Notes: generated from the letters alone by a model not told the origin. Shown: positions 33,233-45,825, counted from the stretch's first letter. The stretch is 64,000 bases of DNA from Escallonia rubra (GCA_033065855.1 JAVXUO010001091.1:1-64000), one strand, 5' to 3'. Program-made: numbers and translations.

Positions 33233-34272
33233 GTACACCCCACCCTTCACACTCTAACTCATGGAACATTCACCCCTACACAATATATATACCCCATTAC
33301 ACCAAAATCACGCCTAAATTTACACACCCGAGACCCATTTACAGTGATCAAACTGTAACCCACTTTGTGATTCTTCGTTCCCTTCCTCTGCCGAGCTCCA
33401 ACCATACACGTTAACCTTGAACTCTTATATAAACCTCCAATATCACACCTCACCCACCATTACCCCTACATTCACAAACTCATACTGCCATACTCACATG
33501 AGTTTATATGTACACATATTACCAATCCACATGCTATATTCACAGAGAATGCGCAGCACACGCTATAACACAACTAAACCCTAGAATCACACATTGATAT
33601 GCGAAAATAAGGTTATGAGCTTTACCGCTCCAAGCTTCTTCGTTTCTCTGATTTTCTCTCCATAGCCGAGCTTCTTCTTCCTCTGTTTTTCCTCTTTCTT
33701 TCCTTTCCTTTGCTCTGTTTTTCTTTTCAGTTACTGCTACTCTTCTCTCTTGTTTTTATTTTTCTTCCTCCGAATTACTTTCCTTTGTTCCCATCTAATT
33801 CCCTTTCCCTTATCTAATTCATTAGTTAAACATTAAATTGTATTAGTCATTCTGAAGCTAAGCAGGAGGTGGCATTCTCAAATTAATTTCCTCTAGACAT
33901 TTGACACCTAAGTGCAACTTTACAAAATTACACTTTAGCCCCCAAAGTTTTTGAAATTGCATTTTGACCCATCGACTTTGGAAAATTACAATTTTGACCC
34001 CAAAATCACCCTAACCCTCCATGTAGCCCCCTAACACCTCATTATCATAAAAAAGCTGCTACTTAATAAAGATATGCATCACGTTCATCATATTTTCTAA
34101 AATTACATTTTTGCCTCTTAACTTTTCAAAATTACATTTCAACCCCCACGGCCACACTAACCCCTTATTTAGCTCATTAACACTTAATTATCACCAACTT
34201 AGTAAAATAATCTCCCATTAATTAATCAAACTCGTGATTAGATTAATTTTTGATATTTTTCGGGGTATCACA

Positions 34273-34900
34273 ATGGAGTGCTGAGATGTCAGTTGAGAAA
34301 GAAGGGCTAAGTGAACTCCATATTTGGATTAAATAGCCTATGCTGCTTCTCCAATTCTGGTATAAGAAAATGCTAAGTAAAATTGGAAGCTCAGTAGGTA
34401 AGCCTCTGTTTACGGATCAAATGACAGCATCAAAAGAAAGATTAGGGTATGCAAGAATGTGTGTTGAGGTGAACATGGAGAGTACATTACCTGATACTAT
34501 ACCATTAAGAGGACCTGATGGAAAAATAACTCAACAAAGGGTTAAGTATGAATGGTTACCTGTAAAGTGTGATCAATGTAAGGTGTTTGATCACCAAAGT
34601 GCTAAATGCTACAAGAAACATCAGGTTAAGCAAGTATGGCAAAAAAGAAACAATCTGTTAAAATAGATATTGCAGGCCCAGTGAGAAATATGGTACAAAT
34701 GATGGAAAAGACAAAGGCAATAAAAAGCAAAGAGATGCTCAACAAGCAGAGAGAAAATGGCAGGCATGGTTTATGCTTAGCAAACAGTTTCTCACCTTTG
34801 GAAATGGAAGAAAATGGGATAAGTCAAGGGGCTACAAGCATGGAAGGTGATGATTCTCATAGAACTCCTATGAATATAGACACTAGGCAAGGCAGATGAG
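34273..34900 (+). pseudogene. L1-A ORF1, 3' part with CCHC knuckle
   Basis: It resumes inside the DUF4283 region (SVEKEGLSELHIWIK, a stop, then LLLQFWYKKMLSKIGSSVGK) and continues to KPLFTDQMT and RLGYARMCVEV. It reaches a CX2CX4HX4C knuckle at CDQCKVFDHQSAKC (about 34570-34611). Compared with typical plant L1 ORF1, the first part of DUF4283 (very roughly 60-90 residues) is missing between 28639 and 34273. A stop at about 34334 and a frame change near 34640 make it a pseudogene. Confidence 0.82.
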
Positions 34901-34931
34901 TTAGGAGAAATAGTAGCTTTTCACAAACCAA

Positions 34932-37900
34932 ATGAATGTGATAGCTTGTTGGAATATCAGGGAGCTTAATAACCCTGTGAGAAGATATGAAGTGAAAAAA
35001 GTACTAAAAAAAGAAGTGGTGGAAATAATTGGACTTGTGCAGCAAGAGTAAGAGAGGAACTCATAAGCAATATTACAAAGAAATGGAATACTTATTGGTC
35101 CTTTGTTTATAATCCTAATAACAAATGAGTATCAAGAATTTGGGTGGGATGGAAGAAGAACAAGATGTAATTTATGGAAATGCAAAAATCATCTCAGCAG
35201 ATTACAGGAAAGGTCATCTACAATAACTCAGTTCCTCCTTTCTACATAACTTTTGTATATGGAAACAATACAGGAGAAAAAAGAAGAGCATTGTGGAAGC
35301 AATTACAGGAGATATCTAAGATAGTGGAACAGGAACCATGGCTGGTTGTAGGGGACTTTAATGTGGTGAGATGTGAAAATGAGAAGCAAGGTGGGAGTGG
35401 TATTCAAAGAAGAGATGTGCTGAAATTTAATAAATGCATAAGTGTTTCAAAATTGGATGATATGCTTACAAATGGAATGCACTACACATGGTATAATAAT
35501 TGAGAAGAAAATCTTATACTATGTAGACTGGATAGAGCCTTACATAATGAGGGATGGATGGACAGGTTTCCAAATTCTCAAGTGGAAGCTCTTGAACCTA
35601 GGTTATTAGATCATTCTATGTTCATAATAAGAATTTTTCAAAAGCAGTATAAAGGGAGGAGACCTTTCAAAATTTCCAATTTCTGGATGAAACACGGCAG
35701 TTTTAAACAAATACTATTGTCAACATGGAATGAAAGCATTGAAGGGTCTGCATGTTATCAACTAAGAGACAAACTGAAAAGATTGAAGCCAAGACTGAAG
35801 CAACTAAATAAGGTGCATTTTAGCAATATCTCTGGGAAAGTGGCTAGTTCTTATATGGAACTACAAGAAATCCAAAAGCAGATCTTGCAGTGTAAGGATT
35901 CAACTTTAATAGCAAAAGAGAAGGAAATGCATAGGGAGTATTATATGTTGTACATGCTGAGGAATCATTTTATCATCAGAAAGCCAGAATAAAAGAGCTC
36001 AAGCTGGGTGATCAAAATACTGCATATTTCCATAGGAAACTACAAGTTCATAGAAGTCTAAACAAGATCTTGACAATAGGAACTTTGGAAGGAGACCAAG
36101 TGAATGGAACTTATGAAGTGCGTCAAGTGGCTATACAACATTTTGCTTAATTTTTGGGGTCATCTGTGCAACATCCTCAGAACACAAAAGAAAGATTAAA
36201 TGTTGTCATCAGTAAACATGTGTCCACGCAAGAACAAGAGATGCTGACAACACCTATATCAGAAGATGAAATCAAAGCTGCTATGTTTTTTATTAAGCAC
36301 AACAAAGCCCCAGGTCCAGATGGATACTCAGCTGAATTTTTTCAAGAGAATTGGGAGGTAGTCAAGCAAAATGTGATAAGTGCAGTGCAAGAGATGTTCA
36401 ACAAACACAAAGGTATCAAGTTTTTTAATAGCATATCTTTAACTTTGATACCTAAGATTCCAGTACCTTGTACCATGAAAGATTTCAGGCCTATTGCATG
36501 CTGCAACGTGATTTATAAGTGTGTGTCCAAGATACTATGTGCTAGAATCAAAGGTGTCCTTCCCAACCTAATAACTAGAAGGCAATATGCTTTTGTGGCA
36601 CAAAGAAGTATAGCAGATAATGTACTATTAATGCAAGAGATGGTAAAGAATTACCATAGACCTGGGGGAATTCCAAGATGTGTAGTAAAAGTGGACATAC
36701 AAAAAGCCTATGATTCAGTTGGATGGGAGTTTTTGAAGGATGTAATGGAAGTGATGGAATTTCTAGTTCCATTTATTGATTGCGTGATGCAATGTGTCAC
36801 AACAGTAAGGTACTCAATTAGTATGAATGGGTGTATGTAGGGTTTTTTTCATGGAGCCAAGGGGCTAAGGCAAGGGGACCCCCGTCACCAAACCTATTTT
36901 TAATAGTCATGGAGGCCTTCTCTGGTTTTGTGGATTTCTATGCTGATCAACCAAATTTCTCTTATCACCCAAGATGCAGAGAACTTAAAATAAATCACAT
37001 GTGTTTTGCTGATGATTTATTCCTACTAGCTAAGGCAAAAAAAGACACAATCTGTTTGCTCAAGAATGCATTGGAAGAATTTGAACATTTTTCAGGCCTA
37101 TCACCTAATTTTAGTAAAAGTTCTATCTATCTTGCTGATGTGGATGAGGAGACAGCTGTAAATCTGGTGAACATAATTGGAATCCCTAAAGGGACATTAC
37201 CTGTTACTTATTTGGGAGTTCCCTTAATATCTACAAAGCTACAACATAAGGACTGTAAAGGTCTTGTGGACAAATTGACAAAGGAAATCAATAGTTGGAC
37301 AGCTAAATATTTGTCTTATGCTGGCAGAGTTTAATTAGCAATCTCAGTATCGCTAAGTATGCAGGTGTATTGGTGTTCCCTTTTTATTTTACCCAAGAAG
37401 ATTATAAAGCAAGTGGAGAGCAAGATCAGATCCTTCATATGGAATGGAAAGGATAAAAAATGTACTGGGGCAAAAGTAGCTTGGAAGAACCTATGCTTGC
37501 CTAAACAGGAAGGAGGTCTTGGAGTTAAAGATTAGAAGAATGAAATAAGGCTACTATTTGTAAATACGTGTGGGATCTAGCACACAAAAAAGACACACTT
37601 TGGGTGAAATGGTGCCATATATTCATAATTAAAGACAAACATATACGGACATTTAGGCCTCCTGGAAATCTCTCTTGGACATGGTGCAAGATATTGAAGA
37701 TTAAAAAGCAGTTCTCAAAGTTTTCAAATACAAGGTTGGGGATGGCAGAGGAACCTGGTTATGGTTAGATAATTGGTTGAAGGAAAGAAGTTTACTTGAA
37801 GAGTATGGCCAAAGAATCATTTATGATTCAAGTTTGGAACTCAATGTCAAAGTAAATGATATCTTGCAAGATAATGAATGGAGATTGCCAATACTAAGAT

Positions 37901-38550
37901 CTCAAGCTTTAAGAGACCTTAATGATGCACTACAGACCATGTCAAGGCCTAATGCAGAGGGAGAGGATAGAGTTATATGGACTTTAAATGCTAGTGGTGA
38001 TTTCAGTATAAAATCAGCTTGGAATGGTATTAGGTCAAGATCTGAGATTGTGCCATGGGGGAAATTAATCTGATTTGCAGGGAACATTCCCAGATGTACT
38101 TTGATTACATGGTTATCTTGTAAAGGTGGTCTGAGAACAAGGACAAAACTGAAGGAATGGAACTTAATACAGGAGGACATGTGTGTTCTATGCTCTAACC
38201 AACCTGAGACTTTGAATCATCTCCTAGTTCAATGTTCATATGCTAAAGAGCTTTGCAGACTGGTAGCAAGGAAAATTCCTATGGAACTGCAAATGAATAC
38301 TTGGAACCAAATGATGCAAGAAGCAACAATAAAGTTTAGAGGGGAAAGTTGCAGGAAAAAGTTGAAGAAATTGGTGTTTGCAGCCATAATATATGGGATT
38401 TGGATGGAAAGGAACACAAGAATATTTGAGAAAAAGATGACCACAACTCAGGGATGTTGGCAGGTGATCACAAACTGGATAAGATACATAATCAGTAGCT
38501 GGAAGATGACAGATACAACTAAAGCTTTGTGCAAGCTGGGTGATAAGTGA
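34932..38550 (+). pseudogene. L1-A ORF2: AP-like endonuclease and reverse transcriptase
   Basis: Starts MNVIACWNIRELNNP, the endonuclease N-terminus. Further on are VVGDFNVVRCENEKQGG (catalytic D and N) at about 35345 and LDHS, where active enzymes have SDH, at about 35600. The reverse transcriptase spans about 36260-37330, with NKAPGPDGYSAEFF, DFRPIACCNVIYK, VDIQKAYDSVGWEFL and the catalytic CFADDLFLL. A zf-RVT region follows near 38100-38260 (CVLCSNQPETLNHLLVQC). In-frame stops or frame changes occur at about 35171, 35501, 35990, 36150, 36838, 37332, 37535 and 38071. The enzyme would nick target DNA and reverse-transcribe the element RNA at the nick. It is inactive here. Confidence 0.92.
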
Positions 38551-38718
38551 CAAAGTACCAAAACAATAAGATTTTGTACGTTTGCTGTGTATTGTTTTAG
38601 AAATTATAGTTTTTTGATTCATTGATCAAGTTGTAAACTGACAGCTGTGGATTGGTAAGCATACCAAGTGTACATATTTTGGTAATAAATAAAACAAGGA
38701 CATGTTACAAAAAAAAAA

Positions 38719-38833
38719 GAATACTAAAAAAAACTTATGTGTCGTTTCAACAGCGCACAACGCTTCGTCTATTATATATTTAATATGATATGATATATGA
38801 TATGATTTGTTGATGATGATATGATATGATATA
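38719..38833 (+). repeat. Remainder of the interrupted ~283-bp repeat plus ATATG microsatellite
   Basis: AATACTAAAAAAAACTTATG to CGCTTCGTCTATTATATATT completes the terminal module split at 27788. Instead of the CTAG and Helitron body seen in units A and B, an ATATGATATG microsatellite follows (38782-38833). Confidence 0.8.
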
Positions 38834-40797
38834 GATCTGGTTTAGTTAGTGAAACAAAAAAATTACCAATAAATTCCCGTTTTAGCTAGGCTTGGGGATA
38901 AAATCGTCCACATTGGTTAAAGATAGTACAGTATACAAGTTTCAGTTTTTGATGATGAGTAGTTGACAAGAATAAGGATAGTTTATCAAAAAAATTAAGG
39001 GTAGTTTATTGTCTATGCGATGCATGTACTGCTCTGGGCCTCTGGTTGCCAAGTCATGCCTCAACTTTGCTTTAACTTTTAATTCGCGAAACTATATAAA
39101 ATAGGTTTGCGTATGTCAATTCAATTCCGGCTCCTCAAGCAATAAACAATTCGCTTTACATGGATGAGTATATAGCATACTTTCACGTTTTGGATTATGA
39201 TGTTTCCGATATTGACGCATTGGACGACTGCATCTTTTTGCTGTTCATATATTTTGTAGAGACCGAGGCAGAGAGATTGATTATGACTGTTCAAAAGGGA
39301 CATGAGTTGACCAATATACATCTTCAAATGTGTGAAGTAAGGAAATGTATCCTGTTCATATGGCGATTGTTTTTAAAAAGAAAATTTTGGGACATATCAT
39401 GGTAGTGATGGTGGTAAATCACAGATTAAAGCAGAGACTTGAGTCGTATGAAGGTATATTCCAGAATCCGCGACATTGCACCTTGTGCTTGATTGGGTGA
39501 GCTACAAAGAGTTCTATGTTTAAGACCTCCAGTGAAATTGTGAATTGCATGATTGTTTTCCTAGTCTATACAGTGCAGCCTGATTCCCGTAGTTCTGACT
39601 TCACATATTTGGTCCATCTGAGCCATCGGACCGTCACTTGTGCAGGTTTAGTTGGCATTGATTGGGGCAGAATTGATTGAATTTTGTACCTAACCCGTAT
39701 GTGCGTCTAGGTCTGAGTGGAGTTGGATTGGTTCAGAAACAGGAGAATCTTGACCCAGCCTGATGTTCTGCACATTTTGCGCGATTGAGCTTGCCCCTGT
39801 ACCGAGACCAACGAGTGACCTAGTGGTGTAAAGGGTTTCAAAAAGTTTACTCCATGTATTGCGACGAGTCACCTTTAGCTGCATGCATTCTCTTATCTAT
39901 GTAAACCAACAAAACTATCATGGACAAAATATTCTGCCAATCCCATGATCTACGAAAGCTTTCAGGCTTGTTACAAGCAGGCCCTCATGTTTTAATAGCG
40001 TTCCAAATCGTCTCACCATTGATGCAAAGTTCCCAATGATGCTAGAGGTCGTCAATTGGTCTCTCATTTGCTTCCTAAGTTCCTCCTGGAAAACCTCATA
40101 GCTGAGAAAGGAAAATTATAACCGAATTTATCAGCTTATTTACTTGTGGATACTTGAACCGTGCCCTCGGCAAGATTGCTGACTAGATACTATCAAATGG
40201 ATAGGTTATTAGAGCCTGAATTTGATGCCTCAGAAGCCTAAGTTGAATGGCAAAAAAATTGGTTGCAGTAGAAATTTTTGTCAGATCTGGGGACCAAACC
40301 GACAGAACTTTGATCGACTTTATATTCGTTAAAGTTCTTGAATATAAATGCTAGAATCTAAAACCTCATGAACCTCCCTGAAAAACAGAAGTGATGACAT
40401 AAGGGAGGAGACGTTTCTCTGGTGATATCACTTTGGGCCATATGCCTACTAGTAAATGAACCTCGACCAATACTCTCTTTGAAGTTGGAGTGAATGCTCT
40501 ACTCGACAAAATTGATCCCATAAGAAGATGCATTCTGCAACAAGATGTAAAGGAGGAACTCTAGTTTAGCATAGGAATGAAGGATAAATTTGCCAGACAA
40601 CCAAGATTAAGTACACTTCAGACTTGATGGTTAAAATGGTTTCCAAATTCTCAGCCTTTGCCCAAGGTAGTCCCTTGGTCATTTTGAACCAGTTTGCTCC
40701 CTTTGCGACTGTTATCGTAGATATCAGGCATTTGTTGCTAAACCTAACGCAAGAAATTATGTTACGGAAAGCTTAATGAATGCAATGAAAAACGTAC
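38834..40797. other. Gene-poor stretch downstream of the CBM22 gene
   Basis: No gene is supported on either strand. An 81-codon open frame at 39160-39405 (plus) shows no family features. The segment 40060-40200 is paralogous to 63560-63695 (shared TGGATACTTGAACC and flanking text). The missing GH10 catalytic exons of the CBM22 gene would be expected here, but none of their hallmark motifs (VNNE, TELDV, GFWE) was seen. Confidence 0.5.
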
Positions 40798-42491
40798 CCG
40801 GGGATCAAGATCGGATGGTGCCTGATGTCCACAAACCCGTAAACCAGTTACGAAGATATCGGTTCCGGGTGGAGAACCTTCTAACCGAATGACTGCTGTT
40901 AATGGGGCATCAGGTAGAAAGAACTTCCCCTGCAACTTCACCCACTTTTTGTTTGTTGCCGGTGCCCTTCAGAACAAGAAAAGTGTGTTGGTGTCCATGT
41001 CAAGGCTTCAAGCTATTAACTTGTTTGAATCGAAGTACTAGATATGCCTTAGCTATCCCAAACTGATGCGTAAAGTATATCTTAAGAGTTTCAGTTCGAC
41101 GACCAGGAATTTGGGACTTGCTTTCCATCTTTACCTTTGCAATTGGTGATTCTTGCTGCTTTGTTTTTCTGTGCATGTGATCATTCCATAACCATGATAA
41201 ACCCTCTCTAATTGTATGTTTTCAGTTTCGTTTTTCACGGTGAAGTAAAATCCAAGTAGCGAGGATGTATGTAACGAAAAAAAGGTGGGACGCTAACCTG
41301 GCGATGATTACTTTACATCTGCTTTCATTTGTTCTTCGAATTCGTAAGGCTGCGTACACATCAGCTTCGTTGTCCCCCGAAACTCTGACTTCCACATTGA
41401 GTTCATAAACAAGTTCTGCTCGCAGTCGAGCACTGATGTCTTGCTCGATTCCACTAGAACGCTCTACGCGGTTGGTTGTTTTTGCATATCCCAGGGAGCT
41501 ATTAAATTCTGCTCTACACATGTTCCTAGCCCATTGTTTTCCATCTTCTATAAATTTAGGATTCTGTATGATGTTGATGTCTTCCCCGCTTGTAGACCAT
41601 TCTACCTTTGGTTAGTTGCAAAATGAAGAGTAAGCCCGTCGTGAACCAAGCAATAATATCATGTTTTTCATACATTTTTAGTGTACTGATGCAATAAAGA
41701 TTCAGAGAAAGAGCATGCATGTGAAGATGAAAGTTCTTAGAAGACATAATGGTGGCTGAGAGCATGCAATAGCTCTCAGCCAAATGATTGGAACTTAAAT
41801 ACCCCAACATGATTGTTTATTTCTATAACTTTAACGCGAAACTCGTGAGCGTACCTCTTTTAGCACCACTGAGGCAATGAGCAAGTCAACCTGGGGCGGG
41901 GGACCTTCGAAATAGAAAAACAACCGCCCATCTTTACGCGGCAAACAGAATGTAAACCCTTGCATCTCTTCCCACTGCTGACCGCCGATTAAAGTCCTGC
42001 TTTGCATGTGGGGAAAAGTTAGCACATTCAATTTCCAAATCTTCCCCTCTCAGTGGAAAAAGTTAAAGAGTTGAAGCACAACTGCTCTAAACGCTTAAGC
42101 TATGAGATAATTGGCCCAACACATATAGGATTAGCTTTAACAAGAAGCATTACTTTCCGATACTCAAGTAGTCTTTGTCTGGGGTTTCCAGTCTTATTGT
42201 GGCTCTGACTTTGGTAAACTCTTGCACGTTATTCAACATCCGTATGCATGCAGATAGCATATAGATAGTATTTGGTGCAACTCTGGAAGTGATTTCTTGT
42301 TCGAGGCCTTGCCATTTCGCTGTCCTATGTTTTACCCAGGCAAAATGAGTACTTCCTTCTTTTGCTGCAGGGATTCCTTTATATCCATATCGATGTATAA
42401 AAGCATACTCTCTATGCATAAGCTTCCATGGTTCATCTACTCCCCAAGAGAAGTCATGGTTGTGTATGATATTTCCAGGATCTTCGTGAAT
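40798..42491 (-). pseudogene. CBM22 tandem gene fragment (plant GH10 xylanase type)
   Basis: Minus-strand exons encode family 22 carbohydrate-binding modules. Exon 42491-42154 has NIIHNHDFSWGVDEPW, then AKWQGLEQEITSRVAPNTIY. Exon 41996-41855 joins it in frame and ends the first module (WEEMQGFTFCLPRK, FEGPPPQVDLLIASVVLKE). The next exon, about 41588-41312, opens a second module (DINIIQNPKFIEDGKQW, then GIEQDISARLRAELVYEL). A fourth, about 40972-40798, closes it (KKWVKLQGKFFLPDAPL, EGSPPGTDIFVTGLRV) and ends at a GTACGT donor. In plants this tandem CBM22 layout precedes a GH10 endo-xylanase domain that acts on cell-wall xylan. No GH10 exon is visible downstream and one junction looks out of phase, so it is probably a truncated gene. 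A faint third module remnant may lie at 42810-42910 (RDGIEQN). Confidence 0.75.
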
Positions 42492-43146
42492 CTGCAAAGC
42501 AAGGCATTAGGTATCATCCATACATTTTAACCGAGACTACGATGGCAAAGAGAAGCTTAAATGATCTAACATCAAACCTTAAGAGACTAGTTAGGGAAGA
42601 TTTACCACTCGATTAACGATGTGATACTGTAAACTTAACATAGATGTTGATAATTTTCAAGACCTGTTTCGAAACATGTCAGAGTGGATTTTCCTGAAAC
42701 CTAGTCTTTAAATGAGGCGTTTAAACCATCAAGATCTCCAAGGAAATCGGGTTCAATAACCATTAAATGCTCGGAATGCCAGAAGATCTCAAGCTGGAGT
42801 AGTTCAATAACCATTAACCGTTGGCACAAAGTTAATTCGATTTCTTATGCACATGCAATTCTGCTCGATACCATCTCTTTTCTGTGTACTTTTGACGGAC
42901 TTTTTAGCTAGTGGTACCGAATAGAGCCATCTGTTCCGAAGACTGGGAGACCAAACTCCTTTAATTTGCATTACAGCTAAGACAAAAGCCAAGCAAAGGG
43001 ATTGTTTTTTACGTGCATTGCTCCCAATATCTTCCAGTTATTATATATGCAATTGATCACTGTAATCAAAATTTATTCAGAAATAACTCGCACAACCCAA
43101 CAAGAAAATGAGCTGGGCATGAGAAGACTAACAGTTCTATTGCTAC
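42492..43146. other. Spacer between CBM22 and TIR gene parts
   Basis: AT-rich with short minus-strand open frames only. No NB-ARC motif (P-loop GxGGxGKT, GLPL) was found in it, so the resistance gene does not continue here in recognisable form. Confidence 0.5.
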
Positions 43147-43890
43147 CTTGTGGAGGGAGAATGGCTGGATGTTCTCGACAAGGGAATCTGCTCCAACGAA
43201 TTGTTCCACAACACTTGACACCATATGGCTCTTTTCCTGAACTATTTTATCCACAAGTATCTCAATGCATTTCGATTCACGCCTGTAAGCTAGAAAGAGT
43301 GTATATATGAGTTCTCTGGTTTGACATGAAGGAAAATGCAGAAGTCTTAAGGCGCAAGTTTCTTGAAAACGAAGTTATAGAACTGACCCATTGGCTGTAT
43401 TTGAGACATCCAAACCTGATATACTGGTTACTTCAATCAGTGCCTTCCTCCATCCGGGTACCTTCTCCTTACATCTGACTTCATGTTTGGCAAACGCGTC
43501 TGCAAAACTCCCTGTTTGGTAGCGAATGATTGATGGTTCTACGTGGTAGAAGACGGGAATGACGGTCTGTCCCGTCAGGTTCCTGCATTCCATGATCTTG
43601 ACGAGTTCATCCAAGCACCACGACGAAGTTGCGTAGTTCCTCGAGAAAACTACAATGGCGAACATGGACTCTTGAATTGCCCCCAGAAGTTCAAGCGGGA
43701 TCGACATCCCCGTTTCGAGTTGCTCGTCATCTTTGAAGGTGTGTACACTCCTCCGGATCAAAGCATCGTAGAGATGGTCAACAAAGTTGTTGCGCGTGTC
43801 TGCGCCTCTAAAGCTCAAGAACACGTCGTAGATCCATCGCCTTGGAGCACCGGAAGAAGACGCCGTCTCTGTCCCTGTTAAGGAGGCCAT
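43147..43890 (-). CDS. TIR-domain gene, truncated TNL (TX-type)
   Basis: Exon 1 (43890-43388) starts MASLTGTETASSSGAPRRW and encodes a complete plant TIR domain. YDVFLSFRGADTRNNFVDHL forms the first strand and helix. SIPLELLGAIQESMFAIVVF is followed by SSWCLDELVKIMECR, which holds the conserved catalytic Glu of TIR NADases, and by VIPVFYHVEPSIIRYQTGSF and WRKALIEVTSISG. A GT donor and TTACAG acceptor join it in frame to exon 2 (43282-43147): RESKCIEILVDKIVQEKSHM, then VEQFVGADSLVENI, the linker that normally leads into NB-ARC. After exon 2 a GTAGCA donor or a stop at about 43066 follows, and no NB-ARC or LRR is seen. The product would be a cytoplasmic TIR-only immune protein of about 210-240 residues. 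No stop interrupts the domain. Confidence 0.82.
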
Positions 43891-44055
43891 CTGGTATATA
43901 TGATCCCCCAGCCAGGACTACCAGTTCATCTGGCTAGGCCATTTGATTAGCAGCTGTTTGTCCAAATCAAGAACTTCCCCATTACTTTTCTTTGAGTTTG
44001 TTGACTGAAAGAGGAGACATTGGATAAAAAAATAAACAAGCAGATTGACAGTGAG
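43891..44055 (-). promoter_or_regulatory. Short remaining upstream region of the TIR gene
   Basis: Only 165 bp separate the start codon (43890) from the hAT element that begins at 44056. No clear TATA box is visible in this segment, so native promoter elements may lie beyond the transposon (after 45833) or may have been displaced. Confidence 0.4.
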
Positions 44056-45426
44056 CAGTGGCGGAGGCAGGATAATTATTCAAGGTGGGCACAAGAGAAA
44101 AATTATCGCAAAAATTAATTGTACATTAAACTTGAACCATATAATTGTACAATTGACCACGACGAGGTCGCATCTTTGAAAGCGATTAATGATTACATCA
44201 TTTTGAATACCATCAAACAATTTTTTTTCGACATAAGTAATCATACAATCATTCATAAACTCATTCATAATGAGTTTATATTAGTATATATTACACTGTA
44301 ACGTACACTGCAATATCAGTTTACACACTGTCTATATGACTATATAACACACTGCCATTATAATCAGGACCTTGCAAAATTTAAACATACACTGCCATAT
44401 ATATGGAGAGTTAGAAGTACACTGCCAAAAACTACAGCAACTACAGACTGTACAAACCATGAACTAGTCAATACACTGAGAGATTGAAATTGAAAAACTC
44501 AAAAACATACATGCACTAGAATTCTAGAAATATTAAATCTAACTATCCAAATACAATTTATACTAGATAGATCAAATTAGATACACTCTATAGTCTATTC
44601 GGTCTATTGAGTTCGAATGGTGCAAGTGAGAGTTCCAAATTTGCAGTATTCTCCTGCGGGCTGTTGAGCATATTCCAAATTTGCAAAATTTCTCCAGGTT
44701 CCAGGTTTACAGTTGACAGTTCCCAATATTCGAGCAGTATAATCCAAGTTCCATGTCCATTCCAAATTTCCAGTGATTCCACAATCCTCCCAATCCCAAC
44801 TACAATTGTCAATTGCCAATTCCTAATTCTCTATTGCCACCACGAGCAGCACAAGCCGCTTTATCGATCTGAAATTAAAAATATCAAGCAAAAATCTCAA
44901 TCTCAATTTATATACATCCCACCACCACCACAACGATTACGAGCAGGCAGCAATTGCCACAAATCTAACTAGAAAACCTAATCTAAAGATTAATCTAAGC
45001 TATAAATTCCACGAGGCAATATTTGCCAAATTCCCAAATGTCAAATTTGAAATTGAAATAAAATCATAATCTAGTAGCGAATTGAGAAAATGAAACTGTT
45101 CAAACTTCAAAGAATTAAAAAAAATGCAAAGAAAACCTATGACCGGTGGACGATTTTACCTTTCTTTCTTTGATGTTAAAGTTGCTGCCGATTAGCGATT
45201 GTCGCTGTGCCGTGAGGGGTGACTGCGTGACCGATCGACCGGAGAATGGCCCGTGATTCGTGAAGCCGATGAACTGGTAAAGCCGTGAGTGAGTCGGTGA
45301 GAGTTTGAGAGAGAGAGAGAGAGACTGTGAGAGAATCAGATTTTTATAGACTTTTTTATTGCCTTGGGGAGAGTCTCATAGAAAGAGAATGATGGAAAGT
45401 CTTGAGTGCCGCAGTGGCCTTGGAAA

Positions 45427-45488
<62 letters not shown>

Positions 45489-45825
45489 TTTTATTGTTTT
45501 AATGGCATTGGGAAATGAAAACAACTAACCATTATCTTTATCTCTATGTTTTATCTCCTAATTTTATTTATTTGGTATTTGATCTTTACACATTTGTGTG
45601 TAAATTTTACATTAAAATTGACTAAAAATATAATTTTTATATTATTTTTTTTATTTTAAATATTTCAACACATAAAATGATTAACAAGACATCTCTTTAA
45701 ACTATTTTTAAAACTTTTAAGTGGGCATTTTTATTATTGATGTCAAAATACACTATGTAATTTTTTTTTCCGTGGAATGGCAGGTGGGCACCGGCCCACC
45801 TGTGCCCCCGTCAGCTCCGCTTCTG
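44056..45825. mobile_element. Non-autonomous hAT element (1.77 kb)
   Basis: The left end CAGTGGCGGAGGCAGG and right end GCTCCGCTTCTG are imperfect hAT inverted termini. A perfect 8-bp TSD ACAGTGAG lies at 44048-44055 and 45826-45833. The interior has no transposase. It contains repeated CACTGCCATATA-like text near 44290-44410 and a GA/TG microsatellite at 45425-45486. Confidence 0.93.
45425..45486 (+). repeat. TG and GA microsatellite
   Basis: A TG run followed by about 22 GA dinucleotides, inside the hAT element. A shorter GA run lies at 45305-45323. Confidence 0.95.

Larger units (their letters stand above)
28640..34272. mobile_element. Composite of two long LTR fragments in opposite orientation
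   Basis: The left end begins TGTAACACCTCGAGTCC and its first ~700 bp resemble the start of the 17855 LTR (plus orientation). The right end, read on minus, begins TGTGATACCCCG, and the sequence from 34272 back to about 29380 reads as an LTR in minus orientation (GGGGGCTAAAGTGTAATTTT-type text). The flanks (AGTAC and ATGGA) do not match, and the host L1 ORF1 has lost coding sequence across the junction. I therefore read this as two LTR insertions fused by a deletion or rearrangement rather than one element. No gag-pol is present. Confidence 0.65.
27789..38718 (+). mobile_element. L1-type LINE (L1-A), interrupted by LTR sequences
   Basis: It inserts in a ~283-bp repeat: AAAAGAATA at 27780-27788 recurs right after the 3' poly(A) (38715-38723), a 9-bp TSD. 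It carries ORF1 (nucleic-acid-binding, CCHC knuckle) and ORF2 (endonuclease, reverse transcriptase, zf-RVT) on the plus strand, both with stops. Without the 28640-34272 insertion it would be about 5.3 kb, a normal plant L1 length, so it is nearly full length. The 5' end is a GA-rich tract. Confidence 0.93.

Noticed and set aside
28640-34272. One full-length LTR retrotransposon
   Set aside because: No gag-pol, no primer-binding site seen, no matching TSD, and the two ends read as LTR starts in opposite directions.
39160-39405. 81-codon plus-strand open frame as a gene
   Set aside because: No recognisable domain, no flanking gene signals and no similarity I can name.
41556-42530. Plus-strand and alternative-frame open frames over the CBM22 region
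   Set aside because: They overlap the minus-strand CBM22 exons, which carry clear family motifs.
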